DNA of 24,477 nucleotides from Oscillospiraceae bacterium (GCA_017501805.1 JAFVWG010000194.1:1-24477); one strand, 5' to 3'; counted from the stretch's first letter, positions 1 through 7,395 are shown. Notes: generated by a model from the letters alone, not told the origin. Translations and numbers: made by a program.

Positions 1-252
1 GCGATCCGCATCGGAGACTGCGCCATCACCACGCTGCCCTTCGAGCCGTTCTCCAGCATCGGTGAGCACATCAAGGAGCGGTCCCCCTTTGCGATGACCT
101 TTGTCAACGGCTACGCCTGCGGCTATCATTGCTATCTGCCCAACAAGACCGTCGATCCCGACAGCTACGAAGGCTCGACGACGATCTATATGCCCGGCAC
201 CGACGAGGAGCTTGAGGACACCCTGACCGATATGCTGAAGGAACTGAAATAA
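1..252 (+). CDS. Ceramidase-like protein, 3' end only (partial)
   Basis: Open from the first base of the window to a TAA at 250-252, giving the last 83 residues of a larger protein. The tail holds the pattern RIGDCAITTLPFEPFSSIG followed by a NGYACGYHCYLPN segment and YEGST. This resembles the end of the N-terminal domain of the neutral/alkaline non-lysosomal ceramidase-like family (a G-D-x-x-[IL]-x-x-x-P-x-E-x-F segment, then NGY and YLP). The family hydrolyses ceramide or related amides, but many bacterial members are uncharacterised. The assignment rests on motif resemblance over a short stretch, so the substrate is unknown. The next gene begins 19 bases after the stop, so the two are probably cotranscribed. 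The reading frame is certain; the family call is moderate. Confidence 0.6.
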   Translation, partial: AIRIGDCAITTLPFEPFSSIGEHIKERSPFAMTFVNGYACGYHCYLPNKTVDPDSYEGSTTIYMPGTDEELEDTLTDMLKELK

Positions 253-271
253 CACAGCGAAGGAGAAACAA

Positions 272-1105
272 ATGGCAGGAAAAACCATCCCGCCCGAAGA
301 TTATTTGGAGCCCCGCTGTCTGCTCTGCAATGAGGAGCCCGGTGCGGCGCAGATCCGAAGCATCCCGCAGCGGCGTGTTATCGAAAAACTGGATGAATAT
401 ATGAGCCGGCGCGATTACGCGGGCGCGGAGCGGCATCTGCTCTACTGGCTTTCGGAAGCGGAGCTCGGTCATGACCTGCGCGGCAGGCTGCTTGTCTGCA
501 ACGAGCTTGTCGGACACTACCGCAAGACAAGGGAAAAGGAAAAAGCCTTCTCCTTTGCCGAACAGGCGCTGGAGCTGCTGAAGACGCAGAAAATGGAAGA
601 CTCCGTCAGCGCGGGGACGACCTTTGTCAATGCCGCGACGGCGTACAGCGCCTTCGGCGAAAACCTGCGGGCACTGGAGCTTTTCCGAAAGGCGAAAGAG
701 ATCTACGAATCGCACCCGCAGACGCGGGCGGAGCTGCTCGGCGGACTGTATAACAATATGGCGCTCGACTGCGTCGCGCTCGGGAAATTTGCGGAGGCGT
801 ACGCGCTCTACGATCGGGCGATGGAGATCATGCAGTCCGTGCCCGGAGGAGCGCTGGAACAGGCGATCACCTGTCTCAACCGCGCGGACGCGGTCACGGC
901 GGAAAAAGGTTTTGAGGAAGCGGAAAAGCAGGTGTTTGCTCTTGTAGACAGGGCTTATGAGCTTCTGAAGCAAGCGGATGCGCCGCACGACGGCTACTAC
1001 GCCTTCGTCTGCGAAAAGTGTGCGCCGGGTTTTTCCTACTACGGTTATTTTGCCGCGGCGGAGGAACTGAAAAAGGAGGCGGAACGCATCTATGCGGGGA
1101 ATTAA
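272..1105 (+). CDS. Tetratricopeptide-repeat protein paired with DUF4037 protein
   Basis: A 277-residue soluble protein with no signal peptide or membrane segment. An AAGGAG ribosome binding site at 260-265 lies six bases before the ATG. Helical pairs typical of TPR units are visible at about residues 72-106, 114-148, 155-190 and 195-235, with A/G-small-residue packing such as NAATAYSAFGENLRALELF and NMALDCVALGKFAEAYALY. Near the N-terminus is a CLLC motif (residues 16-19), and another Cys pair lies near 247-250; these could bind metal but that is a guess. TPR domains bind proteins or peptides. The 3' end overlaps the DUF4037 gene by 14 bases, implying translational coupling and perhaps a physical complex. 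The biological role is unknown. Confidence 0.85.
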   Translation: MAGKTIPPEDYLEPRCLLCNEEPGAAQIRSIPQRRVIEKLDEYMSRRDYAGAERHLLYWLSEAELGHDLRGRLLVCNELVGHYRKTREKEKAFSFAEQALELLKTQKMEDSVSAGTTFVNAATAYSAFGENLRALELFRKAKEIYESHPQTRAELLGGLYNNMALDCVALGKFAEAYALYDRAMEIMQSVPGGALEQAITCLNRADAVTAEKGFEEAEKQVFALVDRAYELLKQADAPHDGYYAFVCEKCAPGFSYYGYFAAAEELKKEAERIYAGN

Positions 1106-2033
1106 GCTTTCACGCGCCTTTTTTGAGGCGCACGGAAGACCGATGCTGGAAGAGCAGTTTCCCGAACTGCTCCCGCTTCTTGCGGTCGGTCTCTTCGGAG
1201 CGGGCTCGGAGTGCTTCGGTTACGACGATGAGACCTCCCGGGATCACGATTTTGAGCCGGGCTTCTGCATCTTCCTGCCCGGGGAGGAGCTTCTGGACCG
1301 ACGCGCGGCATTTTTGCTGGAGCGGGCGTATGCAAAGCTGCCGAAGGAGTTCGAGGGCGTTCGGCGCTCGGCGCTCAGCCCGGTCGGGGGGGCACGCCAC
1401 GGCGTGATGCGCACGGAGGAGTTCTTCCGTGCGACTGTCGGGATGGAAGGCGGCAGGCTTTCGACGGAACGGTGGCTGACGCTTTCGGAGCAGTCTCTCG
1501 CGGAAGCGACGAACGGCGCGGTTTTTCTCGATCACTTTGGCGAGGTGACGCGCCTTCGTGAGATGCTTGCCTCTTTCCCGGAGGATATCCGCAGAAAGCG
1601 TCTCGCCGGTCAGCTCCTGCTGATGGCGCAGTCGGGACAGTACAATTATCTGCGCTGTCTGAAGCACGGCGAGCCTGCGGCAGCGCAGCTCGCGGTGGCG
1701 GAGTTTGTGAAGAGCACCCTCGCGGCGGTATTCCTGCTGAATCGGGTCTATCGTCCCTATTACAAGTGGACGTTCCGCGCGCTGCGCGAGCTTCCGAAGC
1801 TTTCGGAGCTTGCGATCCATCTGGAATGGCTGCTCACGACGGGAAACGAGCCGGAGCAGGCGGAGGTCAAGTACGATGCGATCGAACAGATCGCGTCCGA
1901 TGTGATCTCCGAGCTGACGGAGCAGTCGCTCACGAAAGCGAACTGCGGCGATCTGGAAAAGCATGCGTATTCCGTCAACGATGAGATCACGGATGCGGAA
2001 ATACGTAATCTGCATATTCTTGCTGCTGTGTGA
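1092..2033 (+). CDS. DUF4037 nucleotidyltransferase-like protein
   Basis: A 313-residue soluble protein. The N-terminal part carries a nucleotidyltransferase-like signature: G38-S39, then SRDHDFEP with D51 and D53, matching the G-S-x(n)-D-x-D arrangement of the pol-beta-type fold. This, with the following FEPGFCIFLP segment, is how DUF4037 proteins look. The C-terminal half is helical and would correspond to the DUF4037 domain proper. The family is predicted to transfer nucleotides to an unknown acceptor; no reaction is established. The ATG lies inside the end of the TPR gene (14-base overlap), so translation is probably coupled. A strong hairpin terminator follows 17 bases after the stop, ending the unit. 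Confidence 0.85.
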   Translation: MRGIKLSRAFFEAHGRPMLEEQFPELLPLLAVGLFGAGSECFGYDDETSRDHDFEPGFCIFLPGEELLDRRAAFLLERAYAKLPKEFEGVRRSALSPVGGARHGVMRTEEFFRATVGMEGGRLSTERWLTLSEQSLAEATNGAVFLDHFGEVTRLREMLASFPEDIRRKRLAGQLLLMAQSGQYNYLRCLKHGEPAAAQLAVAEFVKSTLAAVFLLNRVYRPYYKWTFRALRELPKLSELAIHLEWLLTTGNEPEQAEVKYDAIEQIASDVISELTEQSLTKANCGDLEKHAYSVNDEITDAEIRNLHILAAV

Positions 2034-2049
2034 AGCCGCACAACAGGAA

Positions 2050-2087
2050 AACACCGCTTGGGCATCTGCCCAAGCGGTGTTCTTTTA
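2050..2087. terminator. Intrinsic terminator, possibly bidirectional
   Basis: A perfect 14-bp stem (2050-2063 with 2068-2081) and ATCT loop, followed on the plus strand by a TTCTTTT tract. It closes the TPR-DUF4037 unit. The convergent HD-domain gene stops at 2095 on the other strand; a short T run on that strand (only TTT before CC) makes termination there weaker. Confidence 0.88.
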
Positions 2088-2094
2088 TAAAGGA

Positions 2095-2682
2095 TCAGGT
2101 GAGTGTCTCCAGCTCCGCAGCAACGGAGGCTTCGCTTGCCGCCATTGCTCTGAGCGTCAGCTCAAGAAGCTTATCCAGCTCCCATCCGAGCTGCTCCGCG
2201 CCATCGCGGATCACGTCGCGGCTGCAGCCTGCGGCGAATTTCTTGTCCTTGAATTTTTTCTTGAGGCTGCTCAGCTCCATATCCGTGCAGCTCTTGCTCG
2301 GACGCATTCTTGCCGCCGCGCCGATAAGCCCGGTCAGCTCGTCTGCGGCAAAGATCACCTTTTCCATTTCGTGCTCCGGTCGGACATCCGAGCAGATGCC
2401 GTAGCCGTGCGAGCAGACCGCGTGGATCAGATCCTCGGAGCAGCCGATCTCCCGCAGGAGTTCCGGCGCTTTTTTGCAATGCTCCTCCGGCCAGTTTTCG
2501 AAATCGATGTCGTGCAGAAGACCGACGGTCGCCCAGAAATCGGCATCCGCGCCGTATCCGAGCTCGTTTGCGTACCAACGCATCACGGCCTCGACGGTCA
2601 GCGAGTGGAGAATGTGAAACGGTTCTTTGTTGTACTTTTGAAGAAGCGCCAGTGCCGCGCTTCGTTCCGGCGTTTGCATCAT
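2095..2682 (-). CDS. HD-domain metal-dependent phosphohydrolase-like protein
   Basis: A 195-residue soluble protein with the HD superfamily metal-binding pattern in order: H26 (in FHILHS), H57-D58 (GLLHDID), H92 (CSHGYG) and D114 (AADELTG). HD proteins bind divalent metals and hydrolyse phosphomonoesters or phosphodiesters, commonly of nucleotides. This is the compact single-domain form with no attached (p)ppGpp synthetase, GGDEF or nuclease domain, so the substrate cannot be named. The start is the first of two adjacent ATG codons, preceded by GGGAGG. A clear sigma-A promoter lies upstream (2712-2740), making this a single-gene unit convergent with the DUF4037 gene. The C-terminal third (KKKFKDKKFAAG onward) is helical and less conserved. 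Confidence 0.85.
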   Translation of the reverse strand: MMQTPERSAALALLQKYNKEPFHILHSLTVEAVMRWYANELGYGADADFWATVGLLHDIDFENWPEEHCKKAPELLREIGCSEDLIHAVCSHGYGICSDVRPEHEMEKVIFAADELTGLIGAAARMRPSKSCTDMELSSLKKKFKDKKFAAGCSRDVIRDGAEQLGWELDKLLELTLRAMAASEASVAAELETLT

Positions 2683-2711
2683 AGTGTGACCTCCCGGTAT
2701 TTTATGGCAGT

Positions 2712-2740
2712 ATCATATCGGTTTTTCGAGCAGATAGCAA
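2712..2740 (-). promoter_or_regulatory. Sigma-A promoter of the HD-domain gene
   Basis: Read on the minus strand: -35 TTGCTA (2735-2740), 17-base spacer, -10 TATGAT (2712-2717). The expected start of transcription is near 2705, about 22 bases before the ATG. Confidence 0.75.
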
Positions 2741-2751
2741 GAAAAAGTTTC

Positions 2752-2793
2752 CCGAATATAAAACGGGCAGAGACCATTTGGTCTCTGCCCGTT
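2752..2793 (-). terminator. Intrinsic terminator of the AGCS symporter gene
   Basis: A 15-bp complementary pair of arms (2762-2776 with 2779-2793) with a very short loop, followed on the minus strand by TTTTATATT. It lies 22 bases after the symporter stop codon. Confidence 0.9.
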
Positions 2794-2815
2794 GTTGTGA
2801 GAAAGGGGAAGAGGA

Positions 2816-4321
2816 TCAGTCCTCGCGAGCCTCGATCTCCTTCTGAATCGCTTCGTCGTAGGAATACATCGGGGCTTCAATGGACGCCGCTTTCTTCATC
2901 TTGCGGCGGGCATAGTTTTTGGTGATCTTAATGACAAGACCGGAGAGACCGAGCACACCGATCAGGTTCGGGATCGACATCAGACCGTTGAAGGTGTCGG
3001 AAATGTCGAGCGCGAGCGAGGTGTCGAGTGTTGCGCCAACCAGGATCATCACGAGGAAGATGCTCTTGTAGATGATCGTGGACTTGGTGCCGAAAATGTA
3101 CTCCCAGGCCTTAACGCCGTAGTAGCTCCAGCCGAGGATGGTGGAGAAGGCGAAGAGGGAGATCGCGATCGCCATAAACCAGCTGCCGAAAGAACCGAAG
3201 GCCTTGGAGAAAGCTTCGGTGGCAAGAGCGAGCTTTGTCACGCCGGAGAAGGATACGCCGGTTTCCAGATCGACAACGCCGCTGGTCAGGATGACCAAAG
3301 CCGAGCAGGTGCAGACGACGATGGTATCCGCAAAGACCTCGAAGATGCCCCAAAGACCCTGCTCAACAGGCTCTTTGATGTTCGAGGCGGAGTGCGCCAT
3401 GACCGAGGAGCCGAGACCGGCTTCGTTCGAGAACACACCGCGCTTGAAGCCCCAGGACATTGCGTTGGCGATCAGTGCGCCGCCGATACCGCCCGCTGCA
3501 GCCTGCACGCCGAAGGCGCTCTTGAAGATGGCGGCAAATGCAGGAATGATCTGCGATGCGTTCATCACGAGGATGATGATCGAGCCGATGATATAGAAGA
3601 ATGCCATAAAGGGGACGAGCTTTTCGTTCGTGGTGGCAATGCGCTTGATGCCGCCGAGAACGACAAGACCTGTCAGGATGATGACGACGATGCCGACGAT
3701 CAGATACACCACGTCGGTGTTTGCGCCCGGCGTCAGGACGGAGATGCTCTCCGCGATAGATGCGAACTGACCGATGTTGCCGATGCCGAAGGAGGCAAGA
3801 ATCGCGAAGAAGGAGAAGAGAACGGCGAGAACGGAACCGAGGTACTTGCCGTACTTCATGCCGCCGATGCCATCTTTCAGATAGTACATCGCGCCCCCGC
3901 ACCATTCACCGCTCTTGTTGCGGCGGCGGTAGTAGATGCCGAGTACGTTTTCCGCATAGTGTGTCATCATACCGAGGATGGCGGCGACCCACATCCAGAA
4001 CACAGCGCCCGGACCGCCCATCGTGATCGCGTAGGCAACACCGACGACGTTGCCGGTGCCGATCGTGGCGGAAAGGGCTGTGCAGAGCGCCTGGAACTGC
4101 GAGATGGCTTTTTTGTCCTTGCTCTCACGCAACTCTTTCTTCTTGAAGATCGCGCCGATGGTGTGGCTCCAGACATAGCCGAACTTGCGGAACTGGAAGA
4201 AGCCGGTCAGAAGCGTGATCAGAAGACCCGTTCCGATGAGCAGCACCAGAGCCGGTGCGCCCCAGACGACGTTGTTGATCGCGCCGTTGACCTTGGCGAC
4301 GACCTGCAGAATGTTTTCCAT
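2816..4321 (-). CDS. Alanine/glycine:sodium symporter, AGCS family
   Basis: A 501-residue integral membrane protein of the AGCS family (AlsT/DagA/GlyP type), which brings alanine or glycine into the cell with sodium. It shows about ten hydrophobic segments, the conserved TALSATIGTGNVVGVA stretch (residues 81-96) and the family signature GGPGAVFWMWVAAILGM (102-118). The C-terminus ends in a charged cytoplasmic tail. The start chosen is the ATG at 4319-4321, preceded by AAAGGATGAGG; a longer in-frame reading to 4375 would run through the riboswitch terminator hairpin and is rejected. A tandem glycine riboswitch with its own sigma-A promoter lies immediately upstream, so glycine is the likely physiological ligand and probable substrate. 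Length is normal for the family (about 450-500). Confidence 0.93.
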   Translation of the reverse strand: MENILQVVAKVNGAINNVVWGAPALVLLIGTGLLITLLTGFFQFRKFGYVWSHTIGAIFKKKELRESKDKKAISQFQALCTALSATIGTGNVVGVAYAITMGGPGAVFWMWVAAILGMMTHYAENVLGIYYRRRNKSGEWCGGAMYYLKDGIGGMKYGKYLGSVLAVLFSFFAILASFGIGNIGQFASIAESISVLTPGANTDVVYLIVGIVVIILTGLVVLGGIKRIATTNEKLVPFMAFFYIIGSIIILVMNASQIIPAFAAIFKSAFGVQAAAGGIGGALIANAMSWGFKRGVFSNEAGLGSSVMAHSASNIKEPVEQGLWGIFEVFADTIVVCTCSALVILTSGVVDLETGVSFSGVTKLALATEAFSKAFGSFGSWFMAIAISLFAFSTILGWSYYGVKAWEYIFGTKSTIIYKSIFLVMILVGATLDTSLALDISDTFNGLMSIPNLIGVLGLSGLVIKITKNYARRKMKKAASIEAPMYSYDEAIQKEIEARED

Positions 4322-4340
4322 GTTTTCCTCATCCTTTCGT

Positions 4341-4367
4341 AAAAAAAGAGCCTGCCGAAGCAGACTC
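4341..4367 (-). terminator. Riboswitch expression-platform terminator
   Basis: On the minus strand, GAGTCTGC-TTCG-GCAGGCTC (4348-4367) forms an 8-bp stem capped by a UUCG tetraloop, followed directly by seven Ts (4341-4347). It sits between the glycine aptamers and the symporter ribosome binding site, so it is the likely on/off device. A second hairpin (4391-4412, 9-bp stem) lies between aptamer and terminator and may take part in the switch. Confidence 0.88.
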
Positions 4368-4416
4368 CCACGCAAAACGCAAAGATGAACGCATCCGCAT
4401 AAATGCGAATGCGCAG

Positions 4417-4564
4417 CTCTGTCCTTTTGCCTGAGAGATTAGCCCGTGTGGGCTTTGCACCTTCGGCACCCGGTTTCCCCGGGCTTCTCCAGAGTGTCAT
4501 CCGACCGCAGTCTTCGCCGTGAAACGGCACCTGAGAGTATTACTCCTTCGGTTTCCTTTCGGAT
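4417..4564 (-). promoter_or_regulatory. Tandem glycine riboswitch
   Basis: Two glycine aptamers read on the minus strand. The first spans 4499-4564 and is closed by ATCCG/CGGAT, with internal CCGAAGGAGTAA and CTCTCAGG elements. The second spans 4417-4494, closed by CTCTG/CAGAG, with GCCGAAGGTGCAA and the hallmark AATCTCTCAGGCAAAAGGAC. A four-base linker separates them. These core strings are the glycine-riboswitch consensus. The element senses glycine in the nascent leader of the downstream AGCS symporter; a UUCG-capped terminator follows. Whether glycine turns expression on or off cannot be read with certainty. Confidence 0.95.
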
Positions 4565-4593
4565 ATTTCCTGCAATCTTCATATGACGCGGCT

Positions 4594-4622
4594 ATTGTAT
4601 AGCAATGGGTGTTTCTTGTCAA
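4594..4622 (-). promoter_or_regulatory. Sigma-A promoter of the riboswitch-symporter unit
   Basis: Minus strand: perfect -35 TTGACA (4617-4622), 17-base spacer, -10 TACAAT (4594-4599). Transcription should start near 4587, about 23 bases before the first glycine aptamer. It begins only 17 bases after the spmB stop codon. Confidence 0.88.
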
Positions 4623-4638
4623 GCTTTTTCTGAAAAAA

Positions 4639-5163
4639 TCAAATCGTGTCGACAAAAAAGAGACGAACGGTCAGCGCAGAGAGAAAAAAACCGGTCAAAT
4701 CTGCCAAAAGCGCGGCAGGGAGCGTGTAGCGTGTATCCTTGACGCCTGCCGCGCCGAAGTAGACGGAGATGGCGTAGAAGGTCGTTTCCGTGCTGCCCAG
4801 CATAACGGCGGCGGTGCGCCCGACAAGCGAATCCGCTCCGTATTCCGCGATCAGCTCCGCGCCCACAGCGAGCGCCGCACTGCCGCTGAAGGGACGGATA
4901 AGCATAAGCGGTGCTGTTTGGGCGGGAATGCCGAAAAAATCAAAGACGGGGGAAAGAAAGGAAGCCAGCGCATCCGTTGCGCCGCTTGCGCGCAGCATCT
5001 GCACGGCGGAGAGCAGGACGATCAGGTGCGGCGCGATCCCGAGAACGGTCCGAAGTCCCGCGGAAGCACCATCGGCCATCAGAGAGAATACATTCTGCCG
5101 TTTTGCCAGTCCGAGACAGGCGGTACCCGCAAGCAGGAGCGGAACGATCCAGTCAGCGCCCAT
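4639..5163 (-). CDS. spmB: Spore maturation protein B
   Basis: A 174-residue membrane protein of the SpmB (nucleoside recognition/Gate-like) family. Visible features are several hydrophobic helices, a KRQNVFSLMADGASAGLRTVLGIAPHL stretch near residues 21-47, the RPFSGSAALAV segment and GSTETTFYAISVYFGAAGV, which are characteristic of SpmB. In Bacillus subtilis SpmA and SpmB are needed for proper spore-core dehydration and heat resistance; the transported compound is not firmly established. The start chosen is the ATG at 5161-5163, overlapping the end of spmA by 11 bases; a TTG three codons upstream is an alternative. No clear terminator follows, so transcripts may run on into the glycine riboswitch. 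Confidence 0.93.
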   Translation of the reverse strand: MGADWIVPLLLAGTACLGLAKRQNVFSLMADGASAGLRTVLGIAPHLIVLLSAVQMLRASGATDALASFLSPVFDFFGIPAQTAPLMLIRPFSGSAALAVGAELIAEYGADSLVGRTAAVMLGSTETTFYAISVYFGAAGVKDTRYTLPAALLADLTGFFLSALTVRLFFVDTI

Positions 5164-5731
5164 AATTTGCAAAGAGCGCGGCGGCGCTCAGCCCGACGGC
5201 CGCCGCGCCGAGCGAGGTGATCCAGACCGCGGGGAGAATGTCAAACGGACTTGCCGCGCCCGCTTGCGCGCGCAGGGCGGCAACGGTCGCGGGAATGAGC
5301 TGTATGGAGGCTGTGTTCAGAACAATGAAGCGGCACATCTCGTCTGTGGCACGGTCTTTTCCGGAGAGCTCGCGCATTCGGCATACCGCAGCGACGCCGA
5401 GCGGTGTTGCCGCATTTCCGAGTCCGAGCAGATTCGCGGCGAGATTGGAGCAGATGCTTCCGGCGGCGCGTTCGTCTCGCATTGCATCGGGAAAAAGCTT
5501 CTTGAGCAGCGGACGGAGCAGAGCCGAAAGTCGGCGGCTCACGCCGCACTGCTCCCATACTTTTGCAACGCCCGACCAAAGGCAAAGCGTGCCCGCAAGG
5601 GAAAGCGAGAGCGTCACGCCCGTTCCCGCACCCTCGAGCGCGGCAGCGGAAAGCGCCGCGGCTTCGCCGCGCAGAGCGGCGCAGAGAAGTGATGCAAGGA
5701 GCATAACGGTATAGGCTGCGGAGAGCTGCAA
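5153..5731 (-). CDS. spmA: Spore maturation protein A
   Basis: A 192-residue membrane protein of the SpmA family. Recognisable are EGAGTGVTLSLSLAGTLCLWSGVAKV near the N-terminus, the ICSNLAANLLGLGNAATPLGV core (one continuous family hallmark) and the FIVLNTASIQLIPATVAALR helix. The start is inferred to be a TTG at 5729-5731: AAGGAAGG precedes it by six bases and it restores the usual family N-terminus. The next ATG (5704) would cut nine residues and lacks a comparable ribosome binding site. Upstream extension would enter the rsmI terminator. It acts with SpmB, translated from an overlapping start. The promoter-like sequence ahead of it fits the mother-cell factor sigma-E. Confidence 0.92.
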   Translation of the reverse strand: MQLSAAYTVMLLASLLCAALRGEAAALSAAALEGAGTGVTLSLSLAGTLCLWSGVAKVWEQCGVSRRLSALLRPLLKKLFPDAMRDERAAGSICSNLAANLLGLGNAATPLGVAAVCRMRELSGKDRATDEMCRFIVLNTASIQLIPATVAALRAQAGAASPFDILPAVWITSLGAAAVGLSAAALFANYGR

Positions 5732-5764
5732 AACGATCCTTCCTTCCGAAATGTTTTTCGGAGA

Positions 5765-5793
5765 AGTGTATGTACGCCCTGTTTTAAAAATGA
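5765..5793 (-). promoter_or_regulatory. Sigma-E-like sporulation promoter of spmAB
   Basis: Minus strand: -35-like TCATTTTT (5786-5793), 13-base spacer, -10 CATACACT (5765-5772). The -10 matches the sigma-E CATACAnT consensus, and the -35 differs from KMATATTT at one place. It lies about 34 bases before the TTG start. In B. subtilis spmAB is transcribed with dacB under sigma-E, which supports the reading. No good sigma-A promoter is evident here. Confidence 0.68.
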
Positions 5794-5821
5794 AAACCGC
5801 CGGGATCGCAGTCCCGGCGGT
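5786..5821 (-). terminator. Intrinsic terminator of the methyltransferase-rsmI unit
   Basis: Minus strand: 10-bp GC-rich stem (5812-5821 with 5796-5805), six-base loop, then TTTCATTTTT. It begins eight bases after the rsmI stop. Its T tract doubles as the -35 region of the spmA promoter. Confidence 0.9.
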
Positions 5822-5828
5822 CGTGATC

Positions 5829-6659
5829 TCAGTCCTGTTTGATTTTGTCGTAGAGGGCGTTCTTCGGGAATCCCGTCTCTTCGGCGGCAAGGCGGGCGGC
5901 GTCCTTTTTGCTCATTCCCGCGGCAAGGTACCTGCGTGCTTTTGCGAGCGCGGTCTCTTCCGAACGGTCCTCGTCCTGCGTTGCTTCCGCACCTGCAAGG
6001 ATCAGGACATACTCGCCGCGCGGCGGCGTTTCGGCGCAATGCGCGATTGCTTCGTCGAGCGTGAGGCGCAGGATCTCCTCGTGCAGCTTTGTCAGCTCCC
6101 GACAGAGGCTGATGCGGCGTTCGCCGCCGAAATGATCCCGAAGATCCGAGAGCGTCGCGGCGAGCTTGTGCGGCGCTTCGTAAAAAATCATTGTGCGGGT
6201 CTCGCTGCGAAGGGCGTCCAAATGCTCACGGCGGCTCTTTTTGTTGACGGAGAGGAAGCCTTCAAAGCAGAAACGGGCGGTCGGAAGTCCCGAGACCGCG
6301 AGCGCGGTCACCGCGGCACAGGGACCGCAGACAGCGCAGACGGGAATACCGTTTTCCGCGCAGAGACGCACCAGATCTTCACCGGGGTCGGAGATGGCGG
6401 GGGTGCCGGCGTCGGTCACCAGAGCGCATGTCTCGCCCGCGAGCAGACGTTCGACGATCCGCTTTCCGCTCTCGCGCTTGTTGTGCTCGTAATAGCTGAC
6501 GAGCTGTTTTTTAAGCCCCAGGTGGTTGAAGAGCTTCAGACTGACCCGCGTGTCTTCTGCGGCAATGAAGTCCGCCGCCTCCAGTGTTTCGCGGCAGCGG
6601 GGAGAGAGGTCACCCAGATTTCCGATCGGCGTCGGGACAAGATACAGTGTTCCGCTCAT
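5829..6659 (-). CDS. rsmI: 16S rRNA (cytidine(1402)-2'-O)-methyltransferase
   Basis: A 276-residue enzyme of the SAM-dependent tetrapyrrole methylase-like class III fold. It 2'-O-methylates C1402 of 16S rRNA in the ribosomal decoding centre; its partner modification, the N4-methyl of the same base, is made by RsmH, encoded at 10678. Diagnostic motifs are PTPIGNLGD (residues 9-17), EDTR (35-38) and DAGTPAISDPG (83-93). The C-terminus has the KKDAARLAAEETGFPKNALY helix-turn-helix-like region found in full-length RsmI. The start is the ATG at 6657-6659, which overlaps the stop of the upstream methyltransferase gene as ATGA, so the two are translationally coupled. A terminator follows closely. 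Confidence 0.96.
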   Translation of the reverse strand: MSGTLYLVPTPIGNLGDLSPRCRETLEAADFIAAEDTRVSLKLFNHLGLKKQLVSYYEHNKRESGKRIVERLLAGETCALVTDAGTPAISDPGEDLVRLCAENGIPVCAVCGPCAAVTALAVSGLPTARFCFEGFLSVNKKSRREHLDALRSETRTMIFYEAPHKLAATLSDLRDHFGGERRISLCRELTKLHEEILRLTLDEAIAHCAETPPRGEYVLILAGAEATQDEDRSEETALAKARRYLAAGMSKKDAARLAAEETGFPKNALYDKIKQD

Positions 6660-7378
6660 AGGAGAGAGCCCCCTTCCTGATGGTAGATCCGACGGCAATC
6701 GGCTGTCGGCGTGCCGTCATCATTATATAGTATGAGGTCGTCCGGGCAGGAGAGCCCGACGCCTCCGTCCAGAACTGCGTCCAAAAGTACGAGTGCGCGC
6801 CGACTGCCTGCGTGATGTCGGACAAAGTGCATGCGTTTCAAGGCGAGCCGATGGCGGTCCAGGCAGACGATCAGCTCGGCAAGCCGCTCCGGGCGATGCA
6901 CAAAGCAGAAATGACCGCCGGAGGAGAGAAGCCACGAGGCTGCAGCGCAGAGGTCATCGGGCGTGCAGGCTTTTTCTGTCCGCGCCAGCTCCAGCGCTTT
7001 CGACTTCGGCGGGAGACTGTCGGCGGGAAAAAACGGCGGATTGGAGATCACGTGCCGAAAACTGTTGGCGGGAAGCAGCGCCCGAATATCCCGAAGGTCG
7101 CCTGTCAGCACACGGCTGTCGGCAAAGCCGTTTTGCAGGAGATTGTTCCGTGCCAGCTCCGCGGCGCGCGGCTGCAGCTCTACGCCGACGGCGCGAAGCG
7201 TCGGATCGTTTGCCAACAGCATCAGCATCAGCGCGCCCGCTCCGCAGCCGAGGTCGCAGACCGATCCGCCGCGCTCGGGCGCGGCAAAATCCGCCAAAAC
7301 CACGGAATCTGCGGACAGACGGAAGATGTCTTCCGGGTTTTGCATTCGCACACCGTTCCAAAGGTATTCCTCCGTCAT
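6656..7378 (-). CDS. tRNA1(Val) (adenine37-N6)-methyltransferase-like protein
   Basis: A 240-residue class I SAM-dependent methyltransferase of the YabB/TrmN6 (COG4123) type. SAM motif I is DLGCGAG (residues 42-48), the acidic residue after motif II is in GVELQP, and the catalytic N6-adenine motif is NPPFF (113-117). Members methylate N6 of adenine 37 in tRNA1(Val) in E. coli; the Firmicute homologue yabB sits beside yabC (rsmI), and the same order appears here with a four-base ATGA overlap. An RBS GGAGGAG precedes the ATG. The N-terminal LWNGVRMQNPEDIFRLSAD segment is typical of this subfamily. Exact tRNA target in this organism is inferred. Confidence 0.9.
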   Translation of the reverse strand: MTEEYLWNGVRMQNPEDIFRLSADSVVLADFAAPERGGSVCDLGCGAGALMLMLLANDPTLRAVGVELQPRAAELARNNLLQNGFADSRVLTGDLRDIRALLPANSFRHVISNPPFFPADSLPPKSKALELARTEKACTPDDLCAAASWLLSSGGHFCFVHRPERLAELIVCLDRHRLALKRMHFVRHHAGSRRALVLLDAVLDGGVGLSCPDDLILYNDDGTPTADCRRIYHQEGGSLL

Positions 7379-7395
7379 ACGGTCTCCTCCTTCCT

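Noticed and set aside
3392..4342. Long plus-strand frame opposite the symporter
   Set aside because: The translation is an Asp/Glu/His-rich composition artefact of antisense membrane-protein codons with no recognisable domain.
4322..4375. In-frame N-terminal extension of the symporter
   Set aside because: It would be encoded by the riboswitch terminator hairpin; the ATG at 4321 has the ribosome binding site and yields the family N-terminus.
4391..4412. Nine-bp hairpin between aptamer and terminator considered as an independent terminator
   Set aside because: No T run follows it on either strand; it is better viewed as part of the riboswitch expression platform.
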